Source: Atrina japonica (lineage: Eukaryota > Mollusca > Bivalvia > Pterioida > Pinnidae). Taken from it: 64,000 bases of DNA. The notes beneath the pieces are model-generated. The model was not told where the DNA came from. It made no database searches and saw only the letters and a program-made list of their open reading frames with translations. Position numbers and translations under genes: made by a program. Below, piece after piece: positions 49,520 through 62,711 of this stretch. Each line of letters begins with the position of its first letter. The stretch's first letter is position 1. The stretch is from positions 597,501 to 661,500 of the forward strand of contig BROG01000028.1 in assembly GCA_030159075.1 (NCBI GenBank). The letters are read 5' to 3'.

Positions 49520-49735
49520 GGTAGTTTCCGGTTTCGTAATATTTACATTGACAATATTCGTCGATATTTTGTTTTAGTTCATCTACGAGAAATAAATTTA
49601 GATATATATTCCTTCTTGTAAAGATGACAGATGATTTCACTTGTTTGTTTGCTGCTTTTGACATCTGGCACCGGACATTGTATGGTATTCCAGGTCATGT
49701 ATACGAATAAATGGTTAACGGGAAGTGATACTGCC
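49520..49735. repeat. Diverged interspersed repeat shared with 31062-31225
   Basis: gtttccggtttcg, ttccttcttgtaaagatga and cattgtatggtattccaggtcatgt align to the other locus. Confidence 0.4.
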
Positions 49736-49817
49736 CGCATTTTCCTTGATGTTGCATACTATTATGGCGAATTGTGACGGAATAGAACACCTCGAAAAAT
49801 ATCTATTGCAATAGTGT

Positions 49818-50172
49818 ATTTACTAAATGCTGAAAACTATGTTTAAAAAGATTATTTTGATTTTTTTCTATTTTCACTACTATTTAATGTAAAATAACAA
49901 AGAAGAGCTATACACAGGCATAAAAATCTTATTTTCCTATATATTTTCTGAAACAAAAGTTAGGTCCAGTATAGTATTCATATACAAATAATAAGGCTGA
50001 GTTAATCAATTGCAATTGAAAAAGGTGTCAAACTTGGGTTTCTCAATCAATTTTCACAAAATATATAGTGATTTAATTTTTTATCCCAATGTATTACTCT
50101 TTTTAGTTACTTTATATCAATCTAAGTAGTTAAATAGGGGAAAATGAAATAAAAATACAGCTAATGCCCCTT
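49818..50172. mobile_element. Foldback MITE family, copy 5
   Basis: Right terminus cagctaatgccccttt followed by aa is intact; inner ctatacacaggcataaa, cctatatattttctg and ttttcacaaaatatatag are shared. The left terminus is eroded. Confidence 0.75.
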
Positions 50173-51664
50173 TAAGTCATGATAAATTTTGGTAATATTG
50201 TGTTCAGTAATATTTTGTATCAGAATAGTTTAGTGTCGATTGAAATTGTTTACAGTTGATTTTATTTTTAAAAAATGCTATCGGCGGCAGCTCTTATGCA
50301 TGTTGCTTTAATTAAGTACAGATCCACTTCACTTATATAGCATTTTGGGTACGTCAATAAGGTCGTCTTTTCAGCAAGGTTTCAAATTACTATATTTACA
50401 AATTTTGATGCATTAAAAATAACCCTCAATTTTTATATTTAAAGATGTTTTAGTTTCATTCGGACATCCCTTTGTGTTTGTCCATCTGTTTTAATAATGT
50501 ATGTATTTATTTAAATCGAGATCGGTACCTCTGACCTCATAACACATTGGAAACGAATAAATTTCCTTTTCCACAAATTACCACTTTATGTCCACTTACC
50601 GATTGTTCATCTGTCCTCGGCTATAATCTGAAAATAATATCTGCGTTCAAAATTTAGTTTCGTTTCAGACGTTTATGTCTTTTGAAATATGTGAAATCAG
50701 GCTAAAATTCATCGAATATTGAACATCATCAGTCTGATTTGAAATATAGATATTAAATGACACGAACATGACTTTACATCGACGTATCCGGTAATCAGAC
50801 GCATTTTGTTTTTGCTGTAAGCAACACAATAGTGCCTATTTCACTTCCATAAACAAATCTCGTCTGCCACAACAAATTGCCGGCTGCTACAAGTAAGTTA
50901 CCAGTTGAGCTTGTAAAATATCATGTTATTGATCTGATTGGTCCAATCAAACTTAAACATGAGATAGCAGACGTTGTTTACTTAATACGTTTGATGTCGG
51001 CCTACCTGTCACAGACAAAAGAATATTGAACATTTTCAGGTATACACTGACACATGGTGAATTATACGTTGTATATTTAGTATAGAATAGACAGTATAAA
51101 AACAGACGGATTAATATCGTCACCGTTAAATGTAGATTCAGACAATATGTTTGACTTTGTCATCGTATTGATATAACATTTCAGCGAATGTTTGAAACAT
51201 GTTTATGTGATACTCAAGCTTTTTTGTTTATTCTAATTGGCCTATAGCTACACAATGTCATCACATCCAGCTTTAAATTGGTGGAGAAAACCCCCATACA
51301 GTACGCGAAATAAAACAACTACCCCAGGATTCCATAAGTAAAATGCAAAACATTTTCACAATATTACTTTTATAAAATGCTTCACGGAATCCCGAACTCG
51401 ATCTAACATTTTAACTATTGTATCATTTCTCTTCTTTTTATGTTAAACATAAAAAATAATGATGATGTAAATGCATTTAAAACAAGATGTGTTGCAGAAA
51501 CACAATTGTCTGAGAATTAAAAGGTTCATGGGGAATTTGGAGCAAACTTTATCTAGATCTTACTGGTGAAGAACCATTCTACATTCCAAATTTGATAAGA
51601 AGCTGATGGGAAAAAAATTTAAGAAATTCACCGGGAACTAAATTATTTCCAAACAGACAAATAA
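50173..51664. other. No recognised gene
   Basis: AT-rich, upstream of the FN3 exon on the gene's strand, so possibly intron 1. Confidence 0.45.
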
Positions 51665-51805
51665 AGATTAGACGCTTACTCCTCCATGGCACCTGATCCC
51701 ACCTCTTGGTTTCCAGAGGTTCGTGTTTGTCCATTTTTACCAGATTTGTATCTATATCTTGGACATTCTAAAGATTTATACTTTGTTATTGAGATTTTTT
51801 ATCTT
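51665..51805 (+). mobile_element. Penelope-like 3' tail, tail-only copy
   Basis: gcttactcctccatggcacc, cacctcttggtttccagagg, ccatttttaccagatttgta and ttatactttgttattgagat; no RT precedes it. Confidence 0.8.
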
Positions 51806-51829
51806 TAATGTTGGGCAACAAAAATGTAT

Positions 51830-51831
51830 AA

Positions 51832-51910
<79 letters not shown>

Positions 51911-51929
51911 ATTATTATTATTATTATTT
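51830..51929. repeat. (ATT)n microsatellite, ~100 bp
   Basis: ATT triplets with two AAT interruptions, 25 bp after the tail-only RT copy. Overlying poly-Leu or poly-Ile frames are artefacts. Confidence 0.97.
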
Positions 51930-52639
51930 CAAATCTTACATACAAAGATTTTCTGACCGTTTTAGTGATCGATATACCACATCAAAAAGATTTTTATGTA
52001 ATTTACAAACTTGCCTGTTACTGCGTCCAGTGTTTTGTTCCTCCGCCAAGTCACAAGTAATCAAACTCGAATAAGCACAGCACATACATAAGAACAGGAA
52101 GCGACAAATTTCAGATAATACTACTCAAATCAAATCCATTTTGCTTTACACGATTACTATGACAACAGTTCTTCCAAAACAAAACAGAAACTCAGAAGAC
52201 ACTGATCAGTGTATGAAAGATCCACAGAAAACACTTGTAAGATAATTCCGATTATAATCTGCATGTAACGAGACCAATGGAACATAAATAGTATTTAGAG
52301 CAGTAGAGACAGTATCAAAATGTTTCAAAGATTGGGAATCGCGCGACACATATTATTGTCGGCTATTTGAGTATTGGAAATATCGCAGCGACTGCACTCA
52401 TCAAATAGCTATTGGTATATGTAAATAGCTTCACTTTATATTTTGTATTTCTCTATGAATGTTTATCAAACTCTCGCGGTTACTATTTACAATATATTGA
52501 CGGTCTGAAGTTCTAAAATTAATATGCACATTCACGGTTTTGTAAGGTAACTGACACTCACTGGGAAGTGTTAAAAATATGACGCAATAACAGTAGTTTT
52601 CTTATAATTATAACAACACAGCTTGAGTTAGATGTTTGA

Positions 52640-52885
52640 GCGACGAGGCTGCCATTGTGACAGAATTGCTACAGCATCGCGCCTCTGGTCACCGCCGGTG
52701 ATCAGTTCCTTTTTTAACCTACGCTGAATTTGTGATAAAGTTTGTCAGTTTAATTGCAGAAGTTCGGTTACATGTTCTCGGGTACATTGTAACCGGGGTC
52801 CCTTATCCACCACATAAAACTGACCGCTTCCATATAACTGAAGAATTGTAAAGTATGGCGTGAAACAACAATTATACAAATAGAA
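52640..52885 (+). mobile_element. tRNA-derived SINE, family 2, diverged copy
   Basis: gaggctgccattgtgacaga, tttgtcagtttaattgcagaa, cttatccaccacataaaac and gtaaagtatggcgtgaaac parallel 17728-17975. Confidence 0.65.
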
Positions 52886-53344
52886 TTTTAAAGACGAGAA
52901 TATACTCAGCGGTTAATGCATATACGATGTTACCATACAGTTAATATTCCATTTAAACAGAAAACAACTCAAAACTAAATGTATATGTAGAAAATTATAA
53001 TTGCAAATTAAGGTAGCACTTTCTACACATATGAATATCTAATATTGCATTTTCAACAAATGGCCTAATGAATAAATAATCCAGTTTTGCATCAATTATA
53101 TGAATATCTCGAGTTAGTCGCGTTCTCTATGTCTGAAAGTCATAAAACAACAATTAAACAAATGAACAATCAAAGAAAATATGTTTATGTAAATGTTGTC
53201 AGATATGCTGGGATCTAAATATAGAATATAACATAGGATATCTACGTATATTGCCTCTGTTTTCAATTTACTTCAAGCAGAATTTGAAATTTTTCAGTAT
53301 TAGTATTCCTTTCAAAATTCCTCATTTAGTGAACCACAATAAAA

Positions 53345-54075
53345 TTTCCAGATTGTTGACATCAAACGCGGGTTTCGATATTCTTGAGTCAAAAGTTTGT
53401 CAGTGAGTGGTTTACCTTTGTATATGAAGTGGTCATATATTTAACACACCCTGGCATATCGAATCATTTGTGAAATATAAACGCCATATGTAGATGATTG
53501 TGGGATATCACTTCTTACATGTGGAAAATTTACGATGGGAAAGTAAAATTCGTCACGTTTGTCGTATGGCCTGGTTGTTAATTTTCCGTCTGAGTCTATA
53601 GTAAGTAAAGTAAGTCTAAGTATTAAGCATGTGTGCTTGATTCTGTTGTGTCTTGAGTTCCTAGATCTTTGAGATATAAAGCATTGACATATGTATGAAA
53701 ATTGACATTATTAATTGACCAATCGTCGTCGATATATCTAAATGTCAAATTAAAAGACTTCGCTGGCTTTTACTTCTTTTAAGAAGCAGTTTCTGAATGA
53801 AGTCTACTTCGTATGAATAAAGGAATGGGTCAGTCAACAAAGGAGCACAATTGGTTCCCACGGAATGCCGATAGTGTGCTGATAACCACGTCTCTGAACA
53901 TTACAAATATATTGTCTATTACAAATACCAGCATTTTTTTTATCAACTTCAGTCTATTTATATGTAGAATGAGACTGGTGTTGGACAAAATAAGTTTCAT
54001 TATAACCAATGACTAGATATTGAAATTTTCAGATACCACCTTTACTTGTCCACAGTTGTCGATGATTGCAAATAT
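53345..54075 (-). pseudogene. Old Penelope-like RT copy without tail
   Basis: Antisense RT sequence from the C-terminal region (aaacgcgggtttcgatattc) through the YIDD region near 53725 to the region upstream of MGTNCAP. More diverged than the other copies, with many frameshifts, and the 3' tail is lost. Confidence 0.8.
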
Positions 54076-57000
54076 TCTCTCTTTTAATATTAATGTGCAG
54101 ATAAGATACTGATGATTTTTGGATACTTTTACGCGCTACATTTACAAACATAAATCAGGTCTACACAATGCCTCTGAATAGTTAAATGGTCGCAAGTCGT
54201 TAGTGTGACTCTAAGACCAAGCTTAAGACTTACGACCTTTCGTGCTCCCTAAAATGTTATCAATCAAAATCTAATTCAGGGAAATTATCTATCACTTAAC
54301 CCAACAAAGGAACTTTTATTGGATGGGGGTGACAAAATATACTTATATTTATTAGTACATATACAATCACATAATATTAGTATTAGTAATTAAGTAAAAT
54401 AATTATCCGTTATCGTGCGTATAGCAGGATTTCTTTGCGATCTTTCGTTGCTGGGGGTCGTAATTTGTGCATGCGCAATTAGTGATCACATATGCAAGTT
54501 TAATATCGTTGCGCATGTCAATGAACTTCTTTCCTCATTACGTGGGGACTTTACCACCTCAAAAGATGACCTACTTCCGGTTTTTATCTAATTATCCATG
54601 ACATGATAGCAAATTAGCTTTCTTTCTCACCAAGTGTCGATCGGTTGTCGTAAATTTCAGTTTTCATGTAATTACTGTCTACGCAAGCACGACTATCTCT
54701 GCGCAGTTGAAGTTTTTTGTCTGCATATTGGATCGTAATGAAATGTTCAATTACATAACGTGTCAATAGAATGTAAATATATCATATATATTTGAATAAT
54801 TTGACACTGCAATAAATATACAGAGATCCTCAAAAGTGCGATCTTGATAATGATAATGTACATGAAAAAACTTTTACGTAAGTTTAGAACTTATTTAGCA
54901 CTTAACGTTTAGTGCCTGTCACTTTAATGTGTAGATTGATAATTCTATCTTAGGATCATGTATGCCGTGTAAGATGGATAGATAAACAATCACATGAGTT
55001 ATACGGCAATCAATCTCCACAAATATTATTGTATATCAAGAAATTGTTTTTTACCAAAATTGTTCGATAATTAGATATATCTTGTTATAACATGTTACTT
55101 GTTTAATATACATGTACATAGAACTGTTGCATTTTGACATCATATCCGTGTTTTCTTTTTCTTTTTTATTTCTATATCGCCCGTCTTTAGTTTTCATTTT
55201 ACTCTAATTATTTATTCATTTTATTTATTTATTTAACTTTAAATTATCTGACTTCAAATGCTTATAAATTGTAAATAATATTTTGTCAAGTCATCACGTG
55301 TTATTTCTAGTGTTTGACCATGCTTAATGTATTTTTATTATCCAGATAGGGCCTAGTAAGTTAGAGACCTTGTGGCCATCCCTTAGAATATTTTAAATAA
55401 AAAATGTTTAAATCAACTAAACCGGATTACAGTCGCAAAATTCCGTTTCCTTTCATTTTTCAGAAGACGCTTTTGGAAAATTTGACATAAGCAGAGTGCT
55501 GTTCTGTATATGCATAATTAAAAACGTAAGTGACTGAACTTTCATCATCATGAACAGATAATTATTGAAGTACAGAGGAGACTTGCAAGAGTATTTCATG
55601 TTGTTCCCCTGAGATAGTTATCTCGACGTCACGAGTTAATGTGTCACGCATTATCACGAATTAAACAGTAATTGGCTAACATTCAAAAGATTATAATAAT
55701 TATCTAATAATTATAATTATCTCGTGGGAGCGACATAAAGGTCACGTGGTAAATAAATGAAAGTTTTGGTTTTGTCTCCTCTGTATTCCTCTGTAGATTG
55801 TACTATCACATGTTCCCTGACTGGAGCTGATGGGAACGGAGAATGAAAACAGTTTCTATTGCGAGTGTTGAAAACCGTTCCAACATCTGAGGCTATATGT
55901 CCAGCCGATCTGACAAAGTAAATGTACCACAAAATATTAACTGGAATAAAACCTTGAAATGTTTCATCACATACTGCGTGTTTGCTATGTCACGTGATAT
56001 CAGTAAGCAGTTAAGTAATATATTATCCATTTAAAGTCTTTAGATTAATCCAAATCCTAACTTAACACCAACTGAGACGAAATATTAATTTGAAAACGCC
56101 CAATAAAACCAGCAATGTTGCCTTCATAGTGACCAATCAGAGTATGATTTTCGATTGACAGGTTTAAGTGAATGTTCTTTGCAATAGTATGAGGAACTTA
56201 ACAAATGACAAGAACTGTTTACATAAATTCTGAAAATGTAATGCAAACAATCGAGTTAATCTATCAGTATTTAAACTGATATGAAATACCATGGCTTTCA
56301 AATACACTGATGGTAGAAATTTTGATAATTATGGTTTCGTTTTGTAACCGTTATTGAACTTGATTTTGGTTATCCGTCTTGAATTTGATATTTCGCTATT
56401 TCGAAGTTTGGACCGACTTTATCTAGTCACGAATAAACCTCATAAAATGTCAATTTAAACTTCATCAAATATGGGTTTTACTGATATCCGATACAAACTT
56501 TTTCCGACCGAAAGGCGCCGACTTCATTTATCAGAGGGCTATTATTGGCTTTCCAGTTGCAGGCCATCATTCGGAAAACATTTCGATTCACGACAAAATG
56601 TCCGTTACAAGCATTATTTGGGGGATAATTGATGTGGAAATTATTGTTATAAAGTAATTTGGCTAATATATCATTTCTTGTTCAAGCGATTAATATCTTA
56701 TTTTAGGATGGTACCCATATGGGCACGAAGTCAACAACATGTATATTTAAAACCTACCATTTCAAAACAAACAATGTATCTCAAACCAATCACGGGCAGG
56801 GACATTCTTTACACAGTATTACGGTGTCTTTGATTGATAGAATTTTTTGGAAATAATCATCAATATATTTCTATACGGATAATTAAAGGAACTCTAGCGA
56901 AGAAAAAAATCGTAAATTATAAACAGGAAATTTAGACTGTGATAACGAGGATAATGAGAACTTGCAGCGTAAATATAGATTTACTCGCGTTGTGACATTG

Positions 57001-57339
57001 TATACAGGTTGAACAAAATCCCATCTCCATGCTTTGTATTGCCTCATTGAATCCATTTCTTGAATACATGACATATTCGATATTTCCGTATTTCATGCCA
57101 AATTGCTAGATGAACATGCTTGATGATAATAGTGGTCATACAATGGAGTTATTAATTTTGTTTTGAATAACTATATATAAAAATTGCATTTACTGCAATA
57201 AAAGCAATAATAATAATGACAAGAACAACAACAATAAACCTACTTTGAAATATTTTTGTAAATTGAGAATAAGAGCACATGACTTATAAACGTAGGCGTG
57301 TGTTCCTTTTCAGTATATAAGTCTAAATTTTATAAACAT
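54076..57339. other. No firm gene; moderate GC patches
   Basis: 54470-54620 has gcatgcgcaa, gttgcgcatg and acttccggt, words that resemble NRF1 and ETS sites. 55717-55890 has an open minus-strand frame of non-AT-biased composition. Neither is enough for a gene call. Confidence 0.35.
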
Positions 57340-57490
57340 AATGCCAAAGTTATGATGCTGAAGACGATCGTTTCTGTCAACTAGACTTCATCAGCTGAAA
57401 TCGAGTTTAAATAGATGTTGATTTTCTAAAGAAAAAGTGGTGCTATACAAGGACAAATAATAAATCTAAATTTACAATATCAATGTAGAA
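57340..57490 (-). repeat. Hammerhead-bearing repeat, copy 3 (minus strand)
   Basis: On the minus strand, ttgtccttgtatagcaccact and tttctttagaaaat lead to CTGATGA (57394-57388), GTC/GAC stem II, GAAAC and GATCGTC, then cagcatcataactttggca. Stem I pairs poorly and the stem III loop is minimal, so activity is doubtful. Confidence 0.65.
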
Positions 57491-58160
57491 TGTCTAAAGT
57501 TATTAATAATTTAAAGATATAATTGACACGACGATAACATAGATAAGCAAGCATTTTATAATGATTTTATTGTAGGCCGTTGGTATATTGGAATATATTT
57601 TATATACGTTTTGAATTCTACATGAGTCAGTTTTCCAATATTTCTCTAAAATGGGACTAATAAAAGCCACACAATTGCGTAACATCGACTATCATCCCTC
57701 TAACAGATTAATAATAGAAATGTTATTGGCAATAAAACACTATTCTGAGTGACTTGTCTCAACGATTTCCAGCAAAAGGTTTCTCCTGAGAGTAGAACAT
57801 ATACATTGTAATAAGTGTAATAGGCATTATGTTGAAATATTTACGCCCGCGTTCTTGGCGCGAAAAAAAAATCAAAGCTTGTGAAACAAGAAGGAAAGCG
57901 TAAATTTCTGTAACATTTTAAAATTATATATCCTTAACAATGAAAAGATAATCTAAGATAATGTATTCAATTCAAATAAAAATTATAATAACCTAGAAAT
58001 ATACGTAATTCGTCTTCGTTATAGGTCGTTTGAATACATTAACACAAAAGGAGTCCCAGAAACTCAAAACATGTCCTGAGCGTGTATATAGTAAAGCATT
58101 GCATCTTTTCATATAATATAAGTAAATGGGAAACGCAAGTAAAATATTATACCTACATAC

Positions 58161-58320
<160 letters not shown>

Positions 58321-58494
58321 AAGCGGAAAAATGAAAATGTGTAGTTTAGTAATTTCATTTATAAATTCAGATACAAAATATTATGTTGCATTATGTATAT
58401 CATTATTTAATATAATGCATTGTTTTTCAATTCAAATATCAAATCACGGATTATGTCCATTATGGTTGATACGAACAACAACTGAAAGTAAGGG

Positions 58495-59250
58495 GGTGCA
58501 AAAAAGTTTCACAAGTTTAATAGCGTGTATGAACGCCATTTGCACCGATGCATTCTTCACACCTACGACGCATGGAACAAATCATGTTATGCAGAAATGC
58601 CTTGGGAATGCAGAAATGCCTTGGGAATATTCCGCCAATTGCGAAATAAAGAACGACGCAAAGTGTCCAACGTAGCAGGGGGTTTGACTCTTGACGTAGA
58701 CGTCGTTCAATTTCATCTCAGACATGTTCTATAGGCAATACATCCGGTAACATCGCAGTCCAAGGAAGCACATTCACGTTTTGCTGCTGTAGATAGTCAC
58801 CAACAACACATGCGGTGTGCGATCGTGCGTTATCCTGCTGCATAATGACTCTACGCTGGTTGTTGTGAATGAATAGAATGTCGTAAAATCTCGTCATGGT
58901 AGCCATAAATTGCCGTCCACTATCAACAAGCGGACCATAACGCGTACTCCGTCGAAATGGCGGTGCTGAATAACGCAGGCATCAATGTTACGTTCTCCGG
59001 CACGACGGTACACCAAAACACGGACGTCCGTAAACAGAATTTCCCCCCAATCTCTGAATTGACAATGCCTCCTTTACCACGTTAACCTCGCAACATGAAC
59101 CAGAACAGAACAGGACGTCGAGGATGGATTGTGATCTCTTGCAATCTGTTCCTTACGGTATGAGGACTACGTTGATATCCAGTTATGCTTCTAGCGGTCA
59201 AAGAAGCCTATTGGAAACGATTACGCAAATGTGACGTCCGTATATACGTA
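58495..59250 (-). pseudogene. Decayed Tc1/mariner-type (DDE) transposase
   Basis: On the minus strand: helix-turn-helix remnant with HTVRNRL-like sequence near 59160; VLFTD near 59040 (first catalytic Asp); YRRAGERNIDACVIQH near 58985; QQDNARSHTA near 58840 (second catalytic Asp in QDNA) and PIEHV near 58722, where Tc1 proteins have the third acidic residue. The codon expected for Trp after EHV is TGA (58720-58718). Beyond it DEIERRLRQ and the C-terminal NMICSMRRRCEECI region remain. Several frameshifts occur upstream. A 19 bp tandem duplication (58591-58609, 58610-58628) lies in the C-terminal part. No terminal inverted repeats were identified. Confidence 0.85.
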
Positions 59251-61059
59251 TTTTACCAACGTGACATCACAGGCAGTATTAATATGAACTCTAAACATGC
59301 CACATTAATTTGAGACACACCTGTCTCTGCATCCCAATAGCACGCAAACGATCATCTAAGACCATGCGAGGTATCTATCAATCAAAATTTTATTCCAATA
59401 ACCAATGTATTTCTAATTCAATATATTGAATACTGTCAATGAATGCAAGTAATTCTAATCTATTACTAACCACGTGACGCTTAGGCCCGAAACTCGAGAA
59501 AAGCGTGCTGAAATTTTATATGCAGATTTTATGCAATATTTCCTCTCTTATACATCCGAAAGATATCATTTGGTAGTTAAAAACAATTGTATTTATAAGC
59601 GAATTAACAGAATAAACTTGTCAAACGTAAGTTGGAATCCGCCATCACAAATTCACTTCCGGTATTTTTAAAAGATAAGCAAAACAAAACAAAACAAAAA
59701 AACAACAAAAACAAATGAAAACTCAAAAAAAGGAAAAGCGCCCCTATATCGTTTAAAAAATCTTCATTGCAGCCCTTCTCTGTTAAACGAATTAACTGAT
59801 GAAATATAGTTTGTATGGCTGAAGTATAAATTATTGTCATTGTAAAGTTGACCATGTGAAAGGGACGTATATGTAATGCTTATTACTCTACCGATAATCC
59901 TGGCAAAGCAAGAATCAAAATACAGAAAGAAAAACAGGTTGTTAAATTGTCATTGTGATAAGTTTTCGGGATAAAATTGGTCTTATCAACCCACCTGATT
60001 CTCTTTATTAATGAAAATGACATGAAGAGAAAGACGTGATTATCATCTGTTTAATATCTCAGGATTTGGAGAAATGTCAATATTAGTGAAGACAAAGTCA
60101 AACACCGTTGATGAAGTCTATTTATATCACAGACACTCAGCCAGTTGTATTTATTGACTATGCATTCAACAAAGACATACACAATGGATATTTGCTTTGT
60201 TATATTTTGTCACCTTCCTTTCACAGTTGTCACCCGCGTTTCTGAAGCAGAATGGTTACAGGCTGTCACTTTGATACAAGATATATCCCACAATTAGACA
60301 TACACTTTGATTACAAAACTAATAAAATAATGAAGTGAAAAGGAAAAAGTACCAATAAATAATCAAAGTTTAAGTCCATTAAAACACAACGAATTACAAT
60401 GTTCTCAACATGAAGAACAGTTAAAAACAGTTTTAGTACATAATTATTTATATTTTTTGAGTACCATAATTCAACATTTTTTTGAGACGTTCATGAATGT
60501 GACCTATTTTTTATGTAAATGAAGAAAGATTAAAACGTGTTCACATAACAGAAGTAAAACTAACAACTATATAGTCAAAATGATAAAAAATAAAAGTTTA
60601 GTATTGAGTAAAATTATGACTTCAAACCCCTGGACAAAATATCCCATATATAATTAGACACGCCTCAGTAAATGTTGTATTATGTAAAGGTCTTGAAGGA
60701 ACGTGAACAAATATCACGTGTAACAAACATACTCAAAATCACATTTGTCAATGCGGCAACATTTGAGTTCATTTTTCATTCTCATAAATAATTTATCCTA
60801 CTTGTTTTCCGAAACTACCTTTATATTACATGTTGTACGGTAACCGCTAATTTTGGCTTTTCAAAGCAAATCAGTTTCATCAAGCGTATCGATTTGCACG
60901 TGGTAATCAGTGTAAATATCTAGTTTAATTTCCTTTCTGTACAATTCAACAGCCCGTGTGTACATACATGCTAATGAATTATAAAACATTATATTGTTCT
61001 GTGCTATGCTCTTTGTAATGTTGACTGTAACGGAATCTCTTTTTTGTGTTCTTATAGCT
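59251..61059. other. No recognised gene
   Basis: AT-rich; a (caaaa)n-like A-rich tract at 59675-59735. Confidence 0.5.
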
Positions 61060-61068
61060 TATATATAT

Positions 61069-61141
<73 letters not shown>

Positions 61142-61214
61142 TATAGATATATAGATATATAGATAGATAGATATATATATATATATATATCTATATATAG
61201 ATATATCTATATAT

Positions 61215-61275
<61 letters not shown>
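61060..61275. repeat. Compound (AT)n / (GATA)n microsatellite, ~215 bp
   Basis: AT array with a GATA-rich core at about 61110-61170 and further atag/ctat steps to 61220. Confidence 0.97.
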
Positions 61276-61277
<2 letters not shown>

Positions 61278-61302
61278 AATGTCCTCCAAAGGGAAGTATC
61301 AG

Positions 61303-61581
61303 TATACAAACAAACAGAAAAACACTCAAATTTCACAAATTTTCGGCCACCTGGCCTTAATCAAGTGAAAGACGACAATATGCATATCAGTTACACAGTA
61401 TTAAGTCTGCACAATACAAAGCTCAAATGCAAAAGAGCATAGCACAGAACAATGTTGCACTGGAGCTTTGTATTGTGCAGACTTAATACTATGTAACTGA
61501 TATACATATTATCGTCTTTCACTTGATAAAGGCCAAGTGGCCGAAAATTTGTTAAATTTGAGTGTTTTTCTGTTTTTGTTT

Positions 61582-61587
<6 letters not shown>
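61303..61587. repeat. ~120 bp inverted repeat with degenerate hammerhead-like core in each arm
   Basis: Arms 61303-61423 and 61464-61587 are about 90% complementary around a 40 bp loop, and each outer end runs into an (AT)n array. Each arm holds cttgat(a/t)aaggcca then ggtggccgaaaa or its partner, i.e. TGATAA, a GGCC/GGCC stem and CGAAA, similar to the CTGATGA-stem-GAAA layout of hammerheads. Confidence 0.8.

Positions 61588-61654
<67 letters not shown>
61583..61654. repeat. (AT)n microsatellite, ~72 bp
   Basis: Uninterrupted AT array at the right edge of the inverted repeat. Confidence 0.97.
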
Positions 61655-61659
<5 letters not shown>

Positions 61660-62057
61660 ATTGGCGTAAGTTTACATACACAACGAGTCGTAATAACATT
61701 ATAAAAGGGGTGACAGATGCATGGAATAAATGCAATGTGAAATGTTTTATTCGTATCCGCAACACCCTATTTTTGGATGTAACACTTTATCTTGAAAGCC
61801 CTAAACTTGAATATTTATCGCCCCTATTTGGATCTTTTAAATCCGAAGCAAAAGAGCTATATCATTAAATAAATACATTTCGATAATAAACATTAGACTA
61901 GTATGTAAAAGCAGTACAAAATATATATTTCTATTTTTTACTTTTTAGTGTAATATTCATTTCGTTTGAGTACACACATGTGTATGTTTAATCCGTCTAT
62001 TAATTATCAAAACTCACTTTATGTTTATGCGAATCTAAAATAATAATTCTATACACG

Positions 62058-62300
62058 CCGAGTGAGCCGACCTGGCTCAATCGATAGCGCGCGACTCTTG
62101 ATCCTGATGTCTTGAGTTCGGGTCCAGCCGGAGGCAGGTTGGTTTGCTATTCTTCGGATGAGACAGTAAAAACCGAGGTCCTGTGTCACAGTAGGTGTCG
62201 GCACGTTAAAGAACCTTTACTGCTCAATGACCGTAAGTGCCGAGCATAGGCCAAAATTTGAAGCCCTTCACCGGCATTTGGTGAATTCTCCATATGAGAA
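62058..62300 (+). mobile_element. tRNA-derived SINE, family 1, 3'-shortened
   Basis: A box tggctcaatcgatagcgcg and B box gagttcgggtcc are mutated from the consensus. The body is complete through ccggcatttggtgaattctc, then passes to gagaaaaaaacaagc without the gacgttaaac block. Confidence 0.85.
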
Positions 62301-62469
62301 AAAAACAAGCAAACATAAACGCCGATCTGTATATGAACACCTTCAACAAACACTAACAAGACATTTAAGCGTAAGTAAAATGTATTTCATGTTCACTGGT
62401 TCCGCTCCATCAGTGAGCTAATTACTGACATATGGAACAGTTGCAAACACCTTATATCTAAAAAGATTA

Positions 62470-62620
62470 AAAATCTCAAATACCAAAGTATAAATCTTAA
62501 GGATGTCCAGGATATAGGTACAAATCTGTTTGACAAACATGGACCTCTTGAAATCAAGAGGTGAGATCAGGTGCCATGGAAGAGTAAGCAATTCCTGCGA
62601 TCTTCGGTTACGGGTGTGGC
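62470..62620 (-). mobile_element. Penelope-like 3' tail, tail-only copy
   Basis: ctcaaataccaaagtataaa, gtccaggatataggtacaaat, a perfect hairpin cctcttgaaatcaagagg (62544-62561) and tgccatggaagagtaagca. Lies 90 bp downstream of the copy at 62712 in the same orientation. Confidence 0.75.
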
Positions 62621-62711
62621 TTATGATACTGATTGATTGTATATCAACATGCATTAAGGGTAAACTACCTGTGTTTTATTTTCATTAAACATTCTTTCCT
62701 TTTTTACAATA

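Noticed and set aside
54470..54620. Promoter with NRF1- and ETS-like words
   Set aside because: Single degenerate matches with no transcript or exon beside them; short words occur by chance.
58331..58675. 114-codon open frame, plus strand
   Set aside because: Opposite-strand shadow of the Tc1-like transposase remnant.
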